A DNA stretch of 64,000 nt from Rouxiella sp. WC2420 (GTDB lineage Bacteria > Pseudomonadota > Gammaproteobacteria > Enterobacterales > Enterobacteriaceae). The stretch is from NCBI RefSeq assembly GCF_041200025.1, contig NZ_CP165628.1:124001-188000 (forward strand), read 5' to 3'. Positions 34,788 through 43,584 of this stretch are shown here, piece by piece. Below the pieces are notes generated by a model. The model did not search any database and was not told where the DNA came from. It worked only from the letters and a program-made list of their open reading frames with translations. A program made the position numbers and the translations under genes. Position 1 is the first letter of the stretch, and each line of letters begins with the position of its first letter.

Positions 34788-35813
34788 TTACGCTCTGGAA
34801 GCATTGTCAGGTTGGTCAACCGGCGGATCGTCATGATAGCGCGCGGTAGCTATCCAGGCTGCGCAAAAAAGCGTCAGGCGGGCGAAGAAATAGAAGAACG
34901 CCATCAGGCCAATCACGGAACCGAAGGCTGCTCCCGACGGAGAACTTGCCAGACGCGGCAGCATCATGGTCATCACAAACTTGATCACTTCGAAACCAAT
35001 GGCAGCGATGAGCGTGCCGCGAAACAGCGCTTTCCTGCGCGGCTTGTGGCGCGGCAGAATCCAGAATATCCACAGGAATAACAGATAATTGGCGAACACT
35101 GAAATCACCAGTGTAATAATTGTCATCACCGGACGCAGCCAGTCAATGCCGCCCAGCCCCAACGCATCGACGATAGATTGCTGAGCAGAACCGGCAATCG
35201 AGGTCAGCGAAAGAGTAATAATCAGCGCCAAAACTAGCCCCACCAGTGAGATCAGGTCACGAATATAGCGCGTATAAATTTTTTCCTGGTCCTTGGGATT
35301 ACGCTCCCAAACGTCGCGCGACTGTGCTCGAATCGCTTCACGCAAATTTCCCATCCAGCTTATGCCTGAATACAGAGCAATGACCAATCCTGACAGGCCA
35401 ACGGCGGTTCTCTGCTGTATGGCTGTGTTTACCGTGCCTTTTAAGGTATTTGCCAGATTAGGGTCGCTGATGCTGTTAACGATTTTATTGATCAACTGAG
35501 CCAGCAGATCAGGATTTGAGGCCAGCACGAAACCGACGGCGGCAAAAGAAACCATCAAAATCGGGATTAGCGATAGAAAAGAAAAATAGGTTATAGCCGC
35601 GCCAAACTGGCTGCCCAGTCGGTCGTTAAAACGATCCATCGCGCGGATAAGATGCGAGACCCAATGCCAGGCTCTGACGTGACTAATCACGCTTGAGAAG
35701 CCCGACAACGTGTCGTCTACCGCCCGATTGCCGGTTTTAATATTGATTAGCGGCTTTTCGCTATCCTGTTTTTTGATTGATTCTTTGGTAGGTAATGACA
35801 TTAATCCACTCAT
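34788..35813 (-). CDS. yhjD: YihY/BrkB-family inner-membrane protein YhjD
   Basis: 341 residues with about six membrane segments. Family marks: FGAAITYFSFLSLIPILMVSFAAVGF, LYSGISWMGNLREAI and the late GAAFGSVIGLMAFFYFFARLTLFCAAW. In E. coli a yhjD mutation suppresses loss of Kdo lipid A export, so a role in lipid transport is likely. A second in-frame ATG at 35801 could also serve as start. Confidence 0.93.
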   Translation of the reverse strand: MSGLMSLPTKESIKKQDSEKPLINIKTGNRAVDDTLSGFSSVISHVRAWHWVSHLIRAMDRFNDRLGSQFGAAITYFSFLSLIPILMVSFAAVGFVLASNPDLLAQLINKIVNSISDPNLANTLKGTVNTAIQQRTAVGLSGLVIALYSGISWMGNLREAIRAQSRDVWERNPKDQEKIYTRYIRDLISLVGLVLALIITLSLTSIAGSAQQSIVDALGLGGIDWLRPVMTIITLVISVFANYLLFLWIFWILPRHKPRRKALFRGTLIAAIGFEVIKFVMTMMLPRLASSPSGAAFGSVIGLMAFFYFFARLTLFCAAWIATARYHDDPPVDQPDNASRA

Positions 35814-35903
35814 TCCTTAGCAATTTTTTGGACTCCAGACATTTAGTATAGTCATCGTCAGCGGTAATGATCTGTCCGTTCCGAAATCAGTTTTAGAAAA
35901 AGC

Positions 35904-36803
35904 TTATGCTATATAGGCTTGCATTATTTCACTCAGCCAATCCATAAAGATTTTTACTCGGCGAGAGAGGTGTCTGCGGTGAGGATAGACCAGCGTGACC
36001 GGCATTGGCGGCGCGCGAAAAGGCGTGAGAATACTGACCAGCTGGCCGTTGGCGAGATAGGCGCGAACCCCAATAAGCGGCACCTGAATAATCCCCAGCC
36101 CCGACAGGCAGGCAACAGTATAGGTTTCAGTGCTGTTAACCGTGACAGCTCCGCCGCTTTTTACCGTTTTTAGGTCTTTACCTTCAAGATATTCGAACTC
36201 ACTGCCGCGACTGCGTAACGCCTGGTCGTAGATTACCATGGCATGATTGGCGAGCTGTTCGGGATTCTCCGGCGTGCCGTAGCGCTTTAGGTAATCTGGG
36301 CTGGCGCAGTTCACCACCTGCAAATGTCCCAGCGGGCGGGCTATCAGCCCTGAATCTTTCAAATTGCCGACGCTTATCACGCAGTCAAAACCTTCGCGCA
36401 CGACATCAACGCGATGATCGGTGCTGCTCAGTTCAATTTCCAGGGCCGGATAGCGATTCAGAAACTCTGCCAGACGCGGCAATACCAGATGTGTGGCCAT
36501 GGTCAGCGGCATATCGACCCGAAGTTTGCCGCTGACCGTTGTTGGGTTCGACTGAAACATTGACTCCAGCTCATCCATGTTGGCCAGCAACTCTTTGCAA
36601 CGTTCGTAAAAAACTTGCCCGTCCTGGGTTAGCTGAACGCGTCGCGTTGAACGATGCAGCAGGCGTGCCGACATTCTCGTTTCTAACTGTTGAACCAGTC
36701 GCGAAACGCTCCCTTTAGGCAACCCCAAACTTTCAGCGGCGCGAGTAAAATTGTTCAACTCCGCAACTCGGACAAAAACCTGCATTGATTGAATTTTATC
36801 CAC
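35904..36803 (-). CDS. yhjC: LysR-family regulator YhjC
   Basis: 299 residues from GTG 36803, with GGGGA 4-5 nt upstream; E. coli YhjC also begins MDKI at this point, so the longer frame to 36857 is not needed. HTH region FTRAAESLGLPKGSVSRLVQQLE. Later LVYPHRRHLSRRVKIFMDWL matches YhjC. It is divergent from an SDR gene, which it may control through the palindrome at 36860. Confidence 0.9.
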   Translation of the reverse strand: MDKIQSMQVFVRVAELNNFTRAAESLGLPKGSVSRLVQQLETRMSARLLHRSTRRVQLTQDGQVFYERCKELLANMDELESMFQSNPTTVSGKLRVDMPLTMATHLVLPRLAEFLNRYPALEIELSSTDHRVDVVREGFDCVISVGNLKDSGLIARPLGHLQVVNCASPDYLKRYGTPENPEQLANHAMVIYDQALRSRGSEFEYLEGKDLKTVKSGGAVTVNSTETYTVACLSGLGIIQVPLIGVRAYLANGQLVSILTPFRAPPMPVTLVYPHRRHLSRRVKIFMDWLSEIMQAYIA

Positions 36804-36859
36804 ATTTTCCCCGCGAGAAAGCTGGATTGTTGTCAAAAACGAGACAGTGAAACTCATTT

Positions 36860-36888
36860 TAGACTATTTATCATTAATAAAGAGTCTA
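36860..36888. promoter_or_regulatory. 29-bp palindrome between yhjC and the SDR gene
   Basis: TAGACTATTTAT-CATTA-ATAAAGAGTCTA: 12-bp arms with one mismatch. It is 57 bp upstream of the yhjC GTG and 43 bp before the SDR ATG, with a -10-like TATATA just to the right. Good candidate for the YhjC operator. Confidence 0.55.
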
Positions 36889-36931
36889 ATAGGCTATATA
36901 TCACACAATCGTACATCTCTGGAGTCTGAAA

Positions 36932-37690
36932 ATGAGCAAAAAAATCGCATTAGTGACCGGTGGTAGCCGTGGATTAGGTAAAAACGCGGTATTAAAGCTG
37001 GCGGAACAGGGAATTGACGTGATTCTAACTTATAACAGTCAGCGTGAAGAAGCCGAATCTATAGTCCGCGAAATTGAAGCGAAAGGCGCGAAAGCAGCAG
37101 CTCTACAGCTCAACGTCGTCGAAAGTCAGGGCTTCAATGCCTTTGTCGCACAGGTAAAATCGGTACTGGAAAAAGTCTGGCAGCGCGGGAATTTCGATTT
37201 TTTAGTAAATAATGCAGGCATTGGTATTAATGCCCCTTTTGCCGAAACCACTGAGGAGCAGTTTGACCTGCTGATGAATATTCACCTCAAGGCACCGTTT
37301 TTCCTGACCCAAAAACTGTTGCCTCTGATTGCCGACGGGGGTCGTATCCTGAATGTTTCTTCCGGTCTGACGCGTTTCTGTTTGCCGGGCTATGCCGCTT
37401 ACTCTGCCATGAAAGGCGCGATGGAAGTCCTCACCCGTTATCAGGCTAAAGAACTGGGCGTGCGCGGTATCGTGGTAAATATTTTGGCGCCGGGAGCGAT
37501 TGAAACCGATTTTGGCGGCGGCACTGTGCGTGACAACCAGCAGGTTAATCAGTATGTTGCTAATAATACGGCTCTGGGGCGTGTCGGCCTGCCCGATGAT
37601 ATTGGCGGGATGATTGCGATGCTGCTCAGCGAGCAAAGTGGCTGGGCCAACGGCCAGCGCATCGAGGCGTCAGGCGGCATGTTCTTATAA
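36932..37690 (+). CDS. Short-chain dehydrogenase/reductase
   Basis: 252 residues. NAD(P) motif TGGSRGLGK at 10-18, NNAGIG at about 91, catalytic Ser in NVSSGLTRF and YAAYSAMKGA (Y-x-x-x-K variant with Y and K in place), then APGAIETDF. Classical SDR oxidoreductase of unknown substrate. Divergent from yhjC, which fits local LysR control. Confidence 0.9.
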   Translation: MSKKIALVTGGSRGLGKNAVLKLAEQGIDVILTYNSQREEAESIVREIEAKGAKAAALQLNVVESQGFNAFVAQVKSVLEKVWQRGNFDFLVNNAGIGINAPFAETTEEQFDLLMNIHLKAPFFLTQKLLPLIADGGRILNVSSGLTRFCLPGYAAYSAMKGAMEVLTRYQAKELGVRGIVVNILAPGAIETDFGGGTVRDNQQVNQYVANNTALGRVGLPDDIGGMIAMLLSEQSGWANGQRIEASGGMFL

Positions 37691-37757
37691 TTTATTCACT
37701 TCGCTGGCGCATTTCGTTTATTAAACATTTCTTTATTAAATTGAAAAAGGAGCTCCA

Positions 37758-38318
37758 ATGCAGCCAGCGATTATCCCCGTCCTCGAAACCTCCCGCCTGA
37801 CTTTACTTCCGTTGACTCCCGAAGATGCGTCCGTTATCCAGCGTGTTTTCCCGCATTGGGAAATCGTAAAATATCTCGCCAATACAGTTCCCTGGCCCTT
37901 TCCCGATCACGGGGCACATAATTATGTCAATAATGTAGCGCTCGCGGCTGTTGCCCAGGGAACGGGATGGTTCTGGACCTTGCGTCGCAAGGAGGATCCC
38001 TCCGAGCTGATAGGCGTGATTTGCCTGACCGATACGCCAGATAATAACCGTGGATTCTGGCTATTGCCGTCCTGGCAGAAACAGGGGCTGATGGCGGAAG
38101 CCAGCGTGGCAGTAACCGATTTTTGGTTCAATACGTTGAAACGTGAGGTACTGCGCTCTCCAAAAGCTAGCCCAAACAAGGCATCCAGGCGTATTTCTGA
38201 AGCCAGCGGCATGCGACTTGTGCGCATTGAAAAGAAAGCCTACGTCGGTGGAGAATTTGATTCTGAGTTGTGGGAAATCAGTCGTGACGAATGGAATACT
38301 CTGCACAGTAAAAAATAA
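37758..38318 (+). CDS. GNAT acetyltransferase (RimJ/RimL type)
   Basis: 186 residues. TSRLTLLPLTPEDASVI start, FWLLPSWQKQGLMAEASVAVTDFWF (acetyl-CoA loop region) and KASRRISEASGMRLV, as in GNAT proteins that acetylate protein N termini or small molecules. AAGGAG is well placed before the ATG. 67 bp after the SDR gene, possibly co-transcribed. The substrate is unknown. Confidence 0.85.
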   Translation: MQPAIIPVLETSRLTLLPLTPEDASVIQRVFPHWEIVKYLANTVPWPFPDHGAHNYVNNVALAAVAQGTGWFWTLRRKEDPSELIGVICLTDTPDNNRGFWLLPSWQKQGLMAEASVAVTDFWFNTLKREVLRSPKASPNKASRRISEASGMRLVRIEKKAYVGGEFDSELWEISRDEWNTLHSKK

Positions 38319-38408
38319 TAAAAATATTACCGAATAGATCTCAGTCCTCGGCTGTTAACTGAATATTCTCTATTACTTTGAATATTATTTTAACTCTGGG
38401 GCACTTTT

Positions 38409-38993
38409 ATGGATAACACCGAGCTTGCGAACTCTGCGGCACCTTCGCGAAAACGTTACGATCATCTGACCATTCTGCTGCACTGGTTAAGCGCCGGTTG
38501 CGTGATTTTTCTGTTTGCCAGCGCCCATATCTGGGAAGTGCTGGAACGCGGAACGCCGCTGCGCAAGGGGTTGCAATCAATCCATATTTCCGTGGGTATT
38601 CTGCTGGCGATAGTGATTATCTGGCGGCTGCTCTGGCGTGTTACTCACCGCGCGAAACTTGATGCAATCGCGATGCCGCGCGTGATGTCGCTTGTTTCAA
38701 AGCTGACCCATTGGGCACTTTACGGCCTGCTGCTGGCGCAAATTACTCTCGGATTTTTATTCCGCTGGGCCCAGGGCGAACCTTTCTATTTCTTCTCGAT
38801 ATTCCCCATTCCTGACTTTTTCGGTATCGACCCCGGCCTGCGCCGTACTTTTGGCATGTTGCATAACAATGTGGCATGGGCGCTGATTATTCTGGCTGGT
38901 CTTCACGCGCTGGCCGCGTTGTTCCACCACTATGTACTGCGTGACGGTGTTTTACGGCGGATGTTATCTTCAACTGACAGGACGGCACCATGA
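38409..38993 (+). CDS. Cytochrome b561-type membrane protein
   Basis: 194 residues with four membrane helices. His residues in LLHWL, SIHISVG, THWALY and LHALAALFHHY provide ligands for two haems b. Such proteins pass electrons from the quinone pool to periplasmic acceptors. First gene of an operon with a TPR protein, an ECF sigma factor and its anti-sigma factor. Its stop overlaps the TPR gene start by 4 nt. Confidence 0.88.
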   Translation: MDNTELANSAAPSRKRYDHLTILLHWLSAGCVIFLFASAHIWEVLERGTPLRKGLQSIHISVGILLAIVIIWRLLWRVTHRAKLDAIAMPRVMSLVSKLTHWALYGLLLAQITLGFLFRWAQGEPFYFFSIFPIPDFFGIDPGLRRTFGMLHNNVAWALIILAGLHALAALFHHYVLRDGVLRRMLSSTDRTAP

Positions 38994-39553
38994 AACTCTC
39001 TACAGTGACTCACGGTTTTAAAGTCAACAAAACGGCCCCTAAACTTTGTCTTCTCATGCTGATTACCGGCCTTTCTGGCTGGTCAATGATGGCACATGCG
39101 ATGGGCGATGATTCCAGGAAAACCCCTGATTGCCCGAAAGGACAGGTTTACGACAGCAAAACCAAAACCTGCATGATTGAGAAAAGCAGCATGCTTACCG
39201 ATCAGGATAAAACCCGATATGCCTATCATCTGGCAAAAACAGGGCGCTATCAGCAGGCATTAACGGTTTTGGATACCCTTAAACAGCCGAATACCAAAGA
39301 GGCGTGGAATTATCGCGGCTACGCGACACGAAAACTCGGGCGCACCGACGAGGGCATCGGTTATTATCAGAAATCAATTGCCCTGGATGCTCGCTATACT
39401 TTGGTCCGCGAATATCTGGGTGAAGCCTATATGATCAAAGGGCGACCGGATTTAGCCAAAGCCCAGCTGGCGACGATAAAATCCCTGTGCGGCACCAGCT
39501 GTGAAGAATATCGGGACTTGCATGCTGCCATAGAGGGGCATCCGGAAGCCTGA
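38990..39553 (+). CDS. Periplasmic tetratricopeptide-repeat protein
   Basis: 187 residues. A signal-type hydrophobic stretch (LCLLMLITGLSGWSMMAHA) at 18-36, then a small CPKGQVYDSKTKTC cysteine pair, and two to three TPR units (YQQALTVLDTL, AWNYRGYATRKLGRTDEGIGYYQKSI, EYLGEAYMIKGRPDLAKAQL), plus a C-x4-C near the end. Probably a periplasmic scaffold or sensor of the sigma-factor module. ATGA overlap with the cytochrome gene. Confidence 0.85.
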   Translation: MKLSTVTHGFKVNKTAPKLCLLMLITGLSGWSMMAHAMGDDSRKTPDCPKGQVYDSKTKTCMIEKSSMLTDQDKTRYAYHLAKTGRYQQALTVLDTLKQPNTKEAWNYRGYATRKLGRTDEGIGYYQKSIALDARYTLVREYLGEAYMIKGRPDLAKAQLATIKSLCGTSCEEYRDLHAAIEGHPEA

Positions 39554-39613
39554 TTAATCGCGCCTGATAACCTGAGGCAAAGAGAAATTACCACTCCTGA
39601 CCTACGTAATGAG

Positions 39614-40108
39614 TTGAGTCTGTGTCTGGCGCGTTTGTGGCGCTACGCAATGGTGTTGTCAAAAAAGCGCGACGTGGCCGACGATCTGGTGCAGGCAACC
39701 TGCGTTCGTGCTCTGGAACGCGGGCATCAGGTTGATGGCGCGACGTCAATTGACCGTTGGTTTTTCTCTATTCTGCACTCTATCTGGATCAACGAAATCC
39801 GCGCTCAGCAAGTTCGGCGCGGGCAGGGTTTCGTTGATATCGGTGACCTCGATGCTTTACCTGACGAGTTCGACAATCAACGGCAGGCGAATCAGGTGAT
39901 GCAGCGCGTCAATCACCTGCCGGAAGCTCAGCGCAACGCGATTTTTTTGGTTTACGTGGAAGGTTTCACGTATCAGGAGGCGGCGCGAACGCTTGACGTG
40001 CCAATCGGTACCATCATGAGCCGTCTGGCAAGCGCACGACAAACGTTGGCAAAAAATCCGCCGGCTTCTGCTCGACTTTCTCAACGGGGAGAGAATCATG
40101 ACCGATAA
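39614..40108 (+). CDS. ECF-type RNA polymerase sigma factor
   Basis: 164 residues from TTG 39614. Sigma region 2 reads RDVADDLVQATCVRALERG and region 4 LPEAQRNAIFLVYVEGFTYQEAARTLDVPIGTIMSRLASAR. Family homology seems to begin upstream of this TTG, and the only well-placed ribosome site (GAGG at 39574) is 9 nt before an ATT codon at 39587, so translation may start there with a rare ATT. Followed by its anti-sigma gene with an 11-nt overlap. Confidence 0.9.
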   Translation: MSLCLARLWRYAMVLSKKRDVADDLVQATCVRALERGHQVDGATSIDRWFFSILHSIWINEIRAQQVRRGQGFVDIGDLDALPDEFDNQRQANQVMQRVNHLPEAQRNAIFLVYVEGFTYQEAARTLDVPIGTIMSRLASARQTLAKNPPASARLSQRGENHDR

Positions 40109-40889
40109 TTTTTCATTTTCTCCCGTTAACGACACCCTGTTGGTGGCTTATCTGGATAACGAGCTGGATGCCGAGCAGCGAATCAAGCTCGAGCAGCGCC
40201 TGCAACACGATGAGGCGCTATCTGCCAGACTTGAAGCATTGGCTCACAGTCAGCTCGATTTTAGCGGGGCTTTTGAAACCTTGCTGGCTCAGGCTCCGGT
40301 GGCGTCGTTGCAAAAAAATTTCGACGCATTGAGCGATAAAAAAGCACCTCATTCTTCACGCGACGGGGTTACGCGTCGCAGTTTGCTGGCGGCAGCCATA
40401 GGCCTGGTGGCGATTGGCATGGGCGTGGAGCGTTATGCTTTATCCCCCTCGCAAAACACGGTTGACGACGGGTGGCGTAATCTGGTCGCGCAATATATGT
40501 CGCTGTATTCAGCCGAAACACTGGCCGATATTAACGATTCCCCTGCCGAGCAAAAGCAGGAATTGGACCGCGTTGCCCGTGAAGTGGGCATCGGTCTGTC
40601 GCCTGCGCAGCTAAAGCTTAGTGGCGCTCAGCTCAAGAATGCGCGTATTCTGCGCTATGACGAATACAACATTGCGCAGATTTCTTGGCTAGATGAACAA
40701 TTTGGTCCGTTGGCGTTATGCATAACCCGCAGCGACAAATCGAACGATCAGGCTCAGGCCGCAGAGGTTCGCCGTGGAATGAACGTCGTTTATTGGCGGC
40801 GAAATGGCTACAACTTTATGCTAATTGGTCGCGCACCTGCCAAAAATATTCAACAGCAAGGCCTAGAGCTGCTAAATAATATTTCCTGA
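40098..40889 (+). CDS. Anti-sigma factor, membrane-anchored
   Basis: 263 residues. The N-terminal part (TLLVAYLDNELDAEQRIKLEQRLQHDEALSARLEALAHSQ) is the usual anti-sigma helical domain, but no HxxxCxxC zinc motif is present. One membrane segment (SLLAAAIGLVAIGMGVERY) follows at about 95, then a periplasmic part of about 150 residues. It should hold the ECF sigma factor inactive until a periplasmic signal arrives. Overlaps the sigma gene. Confidence 0.85.
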   Translation: MTDNFSFSPVNDTLLVAYLDNELDAEQRIKLEQRLQHDEALSARLEALAHSQLDFSGAFETLLAQAPVASLQKNFDALSDKKAPHSSRDGVTRRSLLAAAIGLVAIGMGVERYALSPSQNTVDDGWRNLVAQYMSLYSAETLADINDSPAEQKQELDRVAREVGIGLSPAQLKLSGAQLKNARILRYDEYNIAQISWLDEQFGPLALCITRSDKSNDQAQAAEVRRGMNVVYWRRNGYNFMLIGRAPAKNIQQQGLELLNNIS

Positions 40890-41275
40890 TATTTAATTGA
40901 GTGAAATGGCTTAATAAATGACGAATATAACGAATCAGGCGGTTCGTTATTTGCTTTGTGTCATTTTTTTATATTTTTTTATTGGGAATATTTTTATCTA
41001 TTTGCCGTTTTATTAACAAGATTAATTCTTAGTTTTTATGTGTGAAATTGATGTTATCAATTTGTTTATACATTTAAGCGTAATTATTAACATTTAATCA
41101 TAATTTTGTTACATATGCCTGCGCAAAACAGAAGCAAATACTGTGACTCCCGTCACAAATACCCCTATGATAATTCAGCCTTTATCTTCAGTAGGGGCGC
41201 TGATTAACGTAAATATTTTCAAATAATTATATCTACTTCATCGCCACGCAGCAGGGTTTCGCTATAGGGAGTCAT
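40890..41275. other. 386-bp AT-rich control region before the periplasmic dehydrogenase operon
   Basis: No gene seen. It holds a consensus CRP site at 41142-41157 and a TATGAT at 41166, with the GGGAG ribosome site at its end. The left 200 bp are very AT-rich. Confidence 0.6.
41142..41157. promoter_or_regulatory. CRP-binding site upstream of the dehydrogenase operon
   Basis: TGTGA-CTCCCG-TCACA matches the CRP consensus TGTGA-N6-TCACA perfectly in both half-sites. It is 119 bp before the first ATG, suggesting cAMP-dependent control of the sugar or polyol dehydrogenase. Confidence 0.7.
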
Positions 41276-41848
41276 ATGAAAGATAACAGCCATGCAGAAG
41301 AAAAATCTGAACTCAGCGGAAAAGGGCTTTCACGCAGAAATTTAATTTCACGTTCAAGTTCATTAATTGCTACTTTTGCATTAGTTTCCGGCGGATTAAC
41401 TGCAGTACCTGCTTTAGCCGCCAGCGAAAATAATGATTCCGCAGATCTGAACGGATTTATTCGCCTGTCACGATTACTTACCGGCCACAATAGTCTGGAT
41501 GTTCAATTAGGCGAGCGTCTTTACAACGCGCTAAGTCAGCAAAATACAAAATTTCCGGATTGGGTAAAACAGCTAACACTTTACGTACAGCAAAATAATA
41601 TCCCTGATGTAGAAACTCTCGATGAAAAGCTAAAACAGCAGCCTCTGCATGAACCAATGATGGCCATTATTAAAGCTTGGTACAGCGGCGTAATTGAGCC
41701 TGGATATCACGCCACGGTTTACGGTTATCAACAGGCATTAATGTATCAGATACCTCGTGATGGCATGGTGATTCCGACCTACGCGCACAATGGTCCGGAT
41801 TATTGGGTTGCTAACCCGCCGCCGGTTGATCGACTACTGACTTTCTAA
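41276..41848 (+). CDS. Periplasmic sugar/polyol dehydrogenase small subunit (FAD-SLDH gamma type), Tat-exported
   Basis: 190 residues. A Tat signal with SRRNLIS at 19-25 and a hydrophobic run ending at PALA. The mature part (LTGHNSLDVQLGERLYNALSQ; IKAWYSGVIEP; YQQALMYQIPRDGMVIPTY) matches the small subunit of membrane-bound fructose, sorbitol and gluconate dehydrogenases. It is thought to carry the folded flavoprotein subunit through the Tat system, since the GMC subunit has no signal of its own. First gene of the operon. Confidence 0.88.
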   Translation: MKDNSHAEEKSELSGKGLSRRNLISRSSSLIATFALVSGGLTAVPALAASENNDSADLNGFIRLSRLLTGHNSLDVQLGERLYNALSQQNTKFPDWVKQLTLYVQQNNIPDVETLDEKLKQQPLHEPMMAIIKAWYSGVIEPGYHATVYGYQQALMYQIPRDGMVIPTYAHNGPDYWVANPPPVDRLLTF

Positions 41849-42022
41849 AGATAAACAACTCGTTACCGTTACGAGCTAAATATCACCGAATTGGCTTGCT
41901 GGGCTAAACGGTTAATTTCGAATGTCATTTTTACGTCTGAAAGGTTTTTCCCCACGGGAAATTCCAGGGCTTTTTACGCCCAAAATTCAGCGCGCATTTT
42001 TAATGAAAATAGTAGAAAGCTA

Positions 42023-43516
42023 ATGGAGAGCAGGTCCTTGCCAATTAAAAACTCATTTACCCGTAATACACCGCTGAGGCGCGTTCTTTATTGTGTGGGG
42101 ATTGCCGCGTCAGTGCTGATGGGGGCTAGCGCAGCACAGGCCGCAGAGAGTCTGCCATTGGCCGCCCCTTCAAGTAATCAAACCGGGGTTGATTTAATTT
42201 CTCGCGGTAAATATCTGGCGATTGCCTCTGACTGCGCCGCCTGCCACACCGATCCTGCGACTAAAAATGTTTTTGCCGGTGGTTACGCGATTCACTCGCC
42301 AATGGGCATTATTTACTCTTCCAACATTACGCCATCCAAAGAATTTGGTATCGGAAATTACACTGAAGAGCAGTTCAGCCAAGCGGTGCGTGACGGTTTC
42401 CGCGCAGACGGCAGCCATCTTTATCCGGCCATGCCTTATCCGTCTTACGCCGGGTTGACCGATGCTGATATTCACGCGCTGTATGCCTACTTTATGCAGA
42501 GTGTTGCGCCGGTTGATATTAAACCGCAGCAAACCGCGCTGAGCTTCCCGTTTAATATGCGTTTCTCGATGATTGGCTGGAATCTGTTGTTCCTGCATAA
42601 CAAGCCATTTACGCCAGTTGAATCTCAGGACGCTACCTGGAATCGCGGTAAGTATCTGGTAGATAACGTCGAGCACTGTAGCGAATGCCACACCCCGCGT
42701 AACGCATTGATGGCATTGCAGGGGGGTAAAGCTCTTTACAGCGGCGCGATGTTGGGCAGTTGGCATGCGCCGAATCTGACCAGCGACCCAGTCAGCGGTT
42801 TGGGTGGCTGGAGCGATCAGGATCTGGCGCAGTATCTGCAAACTGGCCACGTCAATGGCAAAGCGCAGGCCGCAGGGCCAATGGCCGAAGCAGTGACTAA
42901 CAGCCTGCAATATCTGCATCAGGACGATATCAACGCCATTATCACTTACCTGCGCACATTGCCGCCGGTTCGCGACCCGACGCAAACCAAGGCTGCGTCT
43001 GATTTTGGTACCGGTACCAACACCGATACGGCAACCCGCGGCATTCATCCGATCTCGAAATTCCTTGCTGCGGATGCTTCAGGACAAACGTTGTTTGACG
43101 CTGCTTGCTCGAGTTGTCATCAGCCTGACGGTAAGGGAACGGCAGACGGCTTCTATCCGTCTCTGGTTCACAACACCACTTTGGGCGGTGATTCACCCGA
43201 CAACCTGGTTTCGGCGATTCTGTTTGGCGTACAGCGCACGGTTAACGGTAAATCGGTGCTGATGCCGGCATTTGGCCCGTATTCCGACGTGCAGACGCTT
43301 ACTGATAAACAGATTGCGACCTTAAGTAATTATCTGTTCAAGCAGTACGGCAATCCGCAGCTTTCCGTGACCGAAGAACAGGTGAAAACCATTCGACAGG
43401 GTGGAGCAACGCCGCTAATCGCCAAAATTGCCAAACCAGCTGCCATTGCTGGCGGGGTGGTTGTGCTGCTGCTGATTGTGCTGCTGTTGGCATGGAGTCA
43501 ACGCCGCCGCCGCTAA
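42023..43516 (+). CDS. Triheme cytochrome c subunit of the periplasmic dehydrogenase
   Basis: 497 residues. A Sec signal ends near AQA at 40; three CxxCH haem sites (CAACH at 71, CSECH in the middle, CSSCH in the last third) and a C-terminal membrane helix (GGVVVLLLIVLLLAW) followed by RRRR. It takes electrons from the flavoprotein to ubiquinone, anchoring the complex on the periplasmic face. ATG 42023 has a weak ribosome site; a TTG at 42038 lies 9 nt after GGAG and may be the real start. The cytochrome gene lies between the small and large subunits, which is unusual. Confidence 0.88.
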   Translation: MESRSLPIKNSFTRNTPLRRVLYCVGIAASVLMGASAAQAAESLPLAAPSSNQTGVDLISRGKYLAIASDCAACHTDPATKNVFAGGYAIHSPMGIIYSSNITPSKEFGIGNYTEEQFSQAVRDGFRADGSHLYPAMPYPSYAGLTDADIHALYAYFMQSVAPVDIKPQQTALSFPFNMRFSMIGWNLLFLHNKPFTPVESQDATWNRGKYLVDNVEHCSECHTPRNALMALQGGKALYSGAMLGSWHAPNLTSDPVSGLGGWSDQDLAQYLQTGHVNGKAQAAGPMAEAVTNSLQYLHQDDINAIITYLRTLPPVRDPTQTKAASDFGTGTNTDTATRGIHPISKFLAADASGQTLFDAACSSCHQPDGKGTADGFYPSLVHNTTLGGDSPDNLVSAILFGVQRTVNGKSVLMPAFGPYSDVQTLTDKQIATLSNYLFKQYGNPQLSVTEEQVKTIRQGGATPLIAKIAKPAAIAGGVVVLLLIVLLLAWSQRRRR

Positions 43517-43584
43517 TCCTGACTTATCGGATTAGGTACTGATTTATCGCGCTTTTAGGCGCATACAGAATTTTGAGGTTCAAC

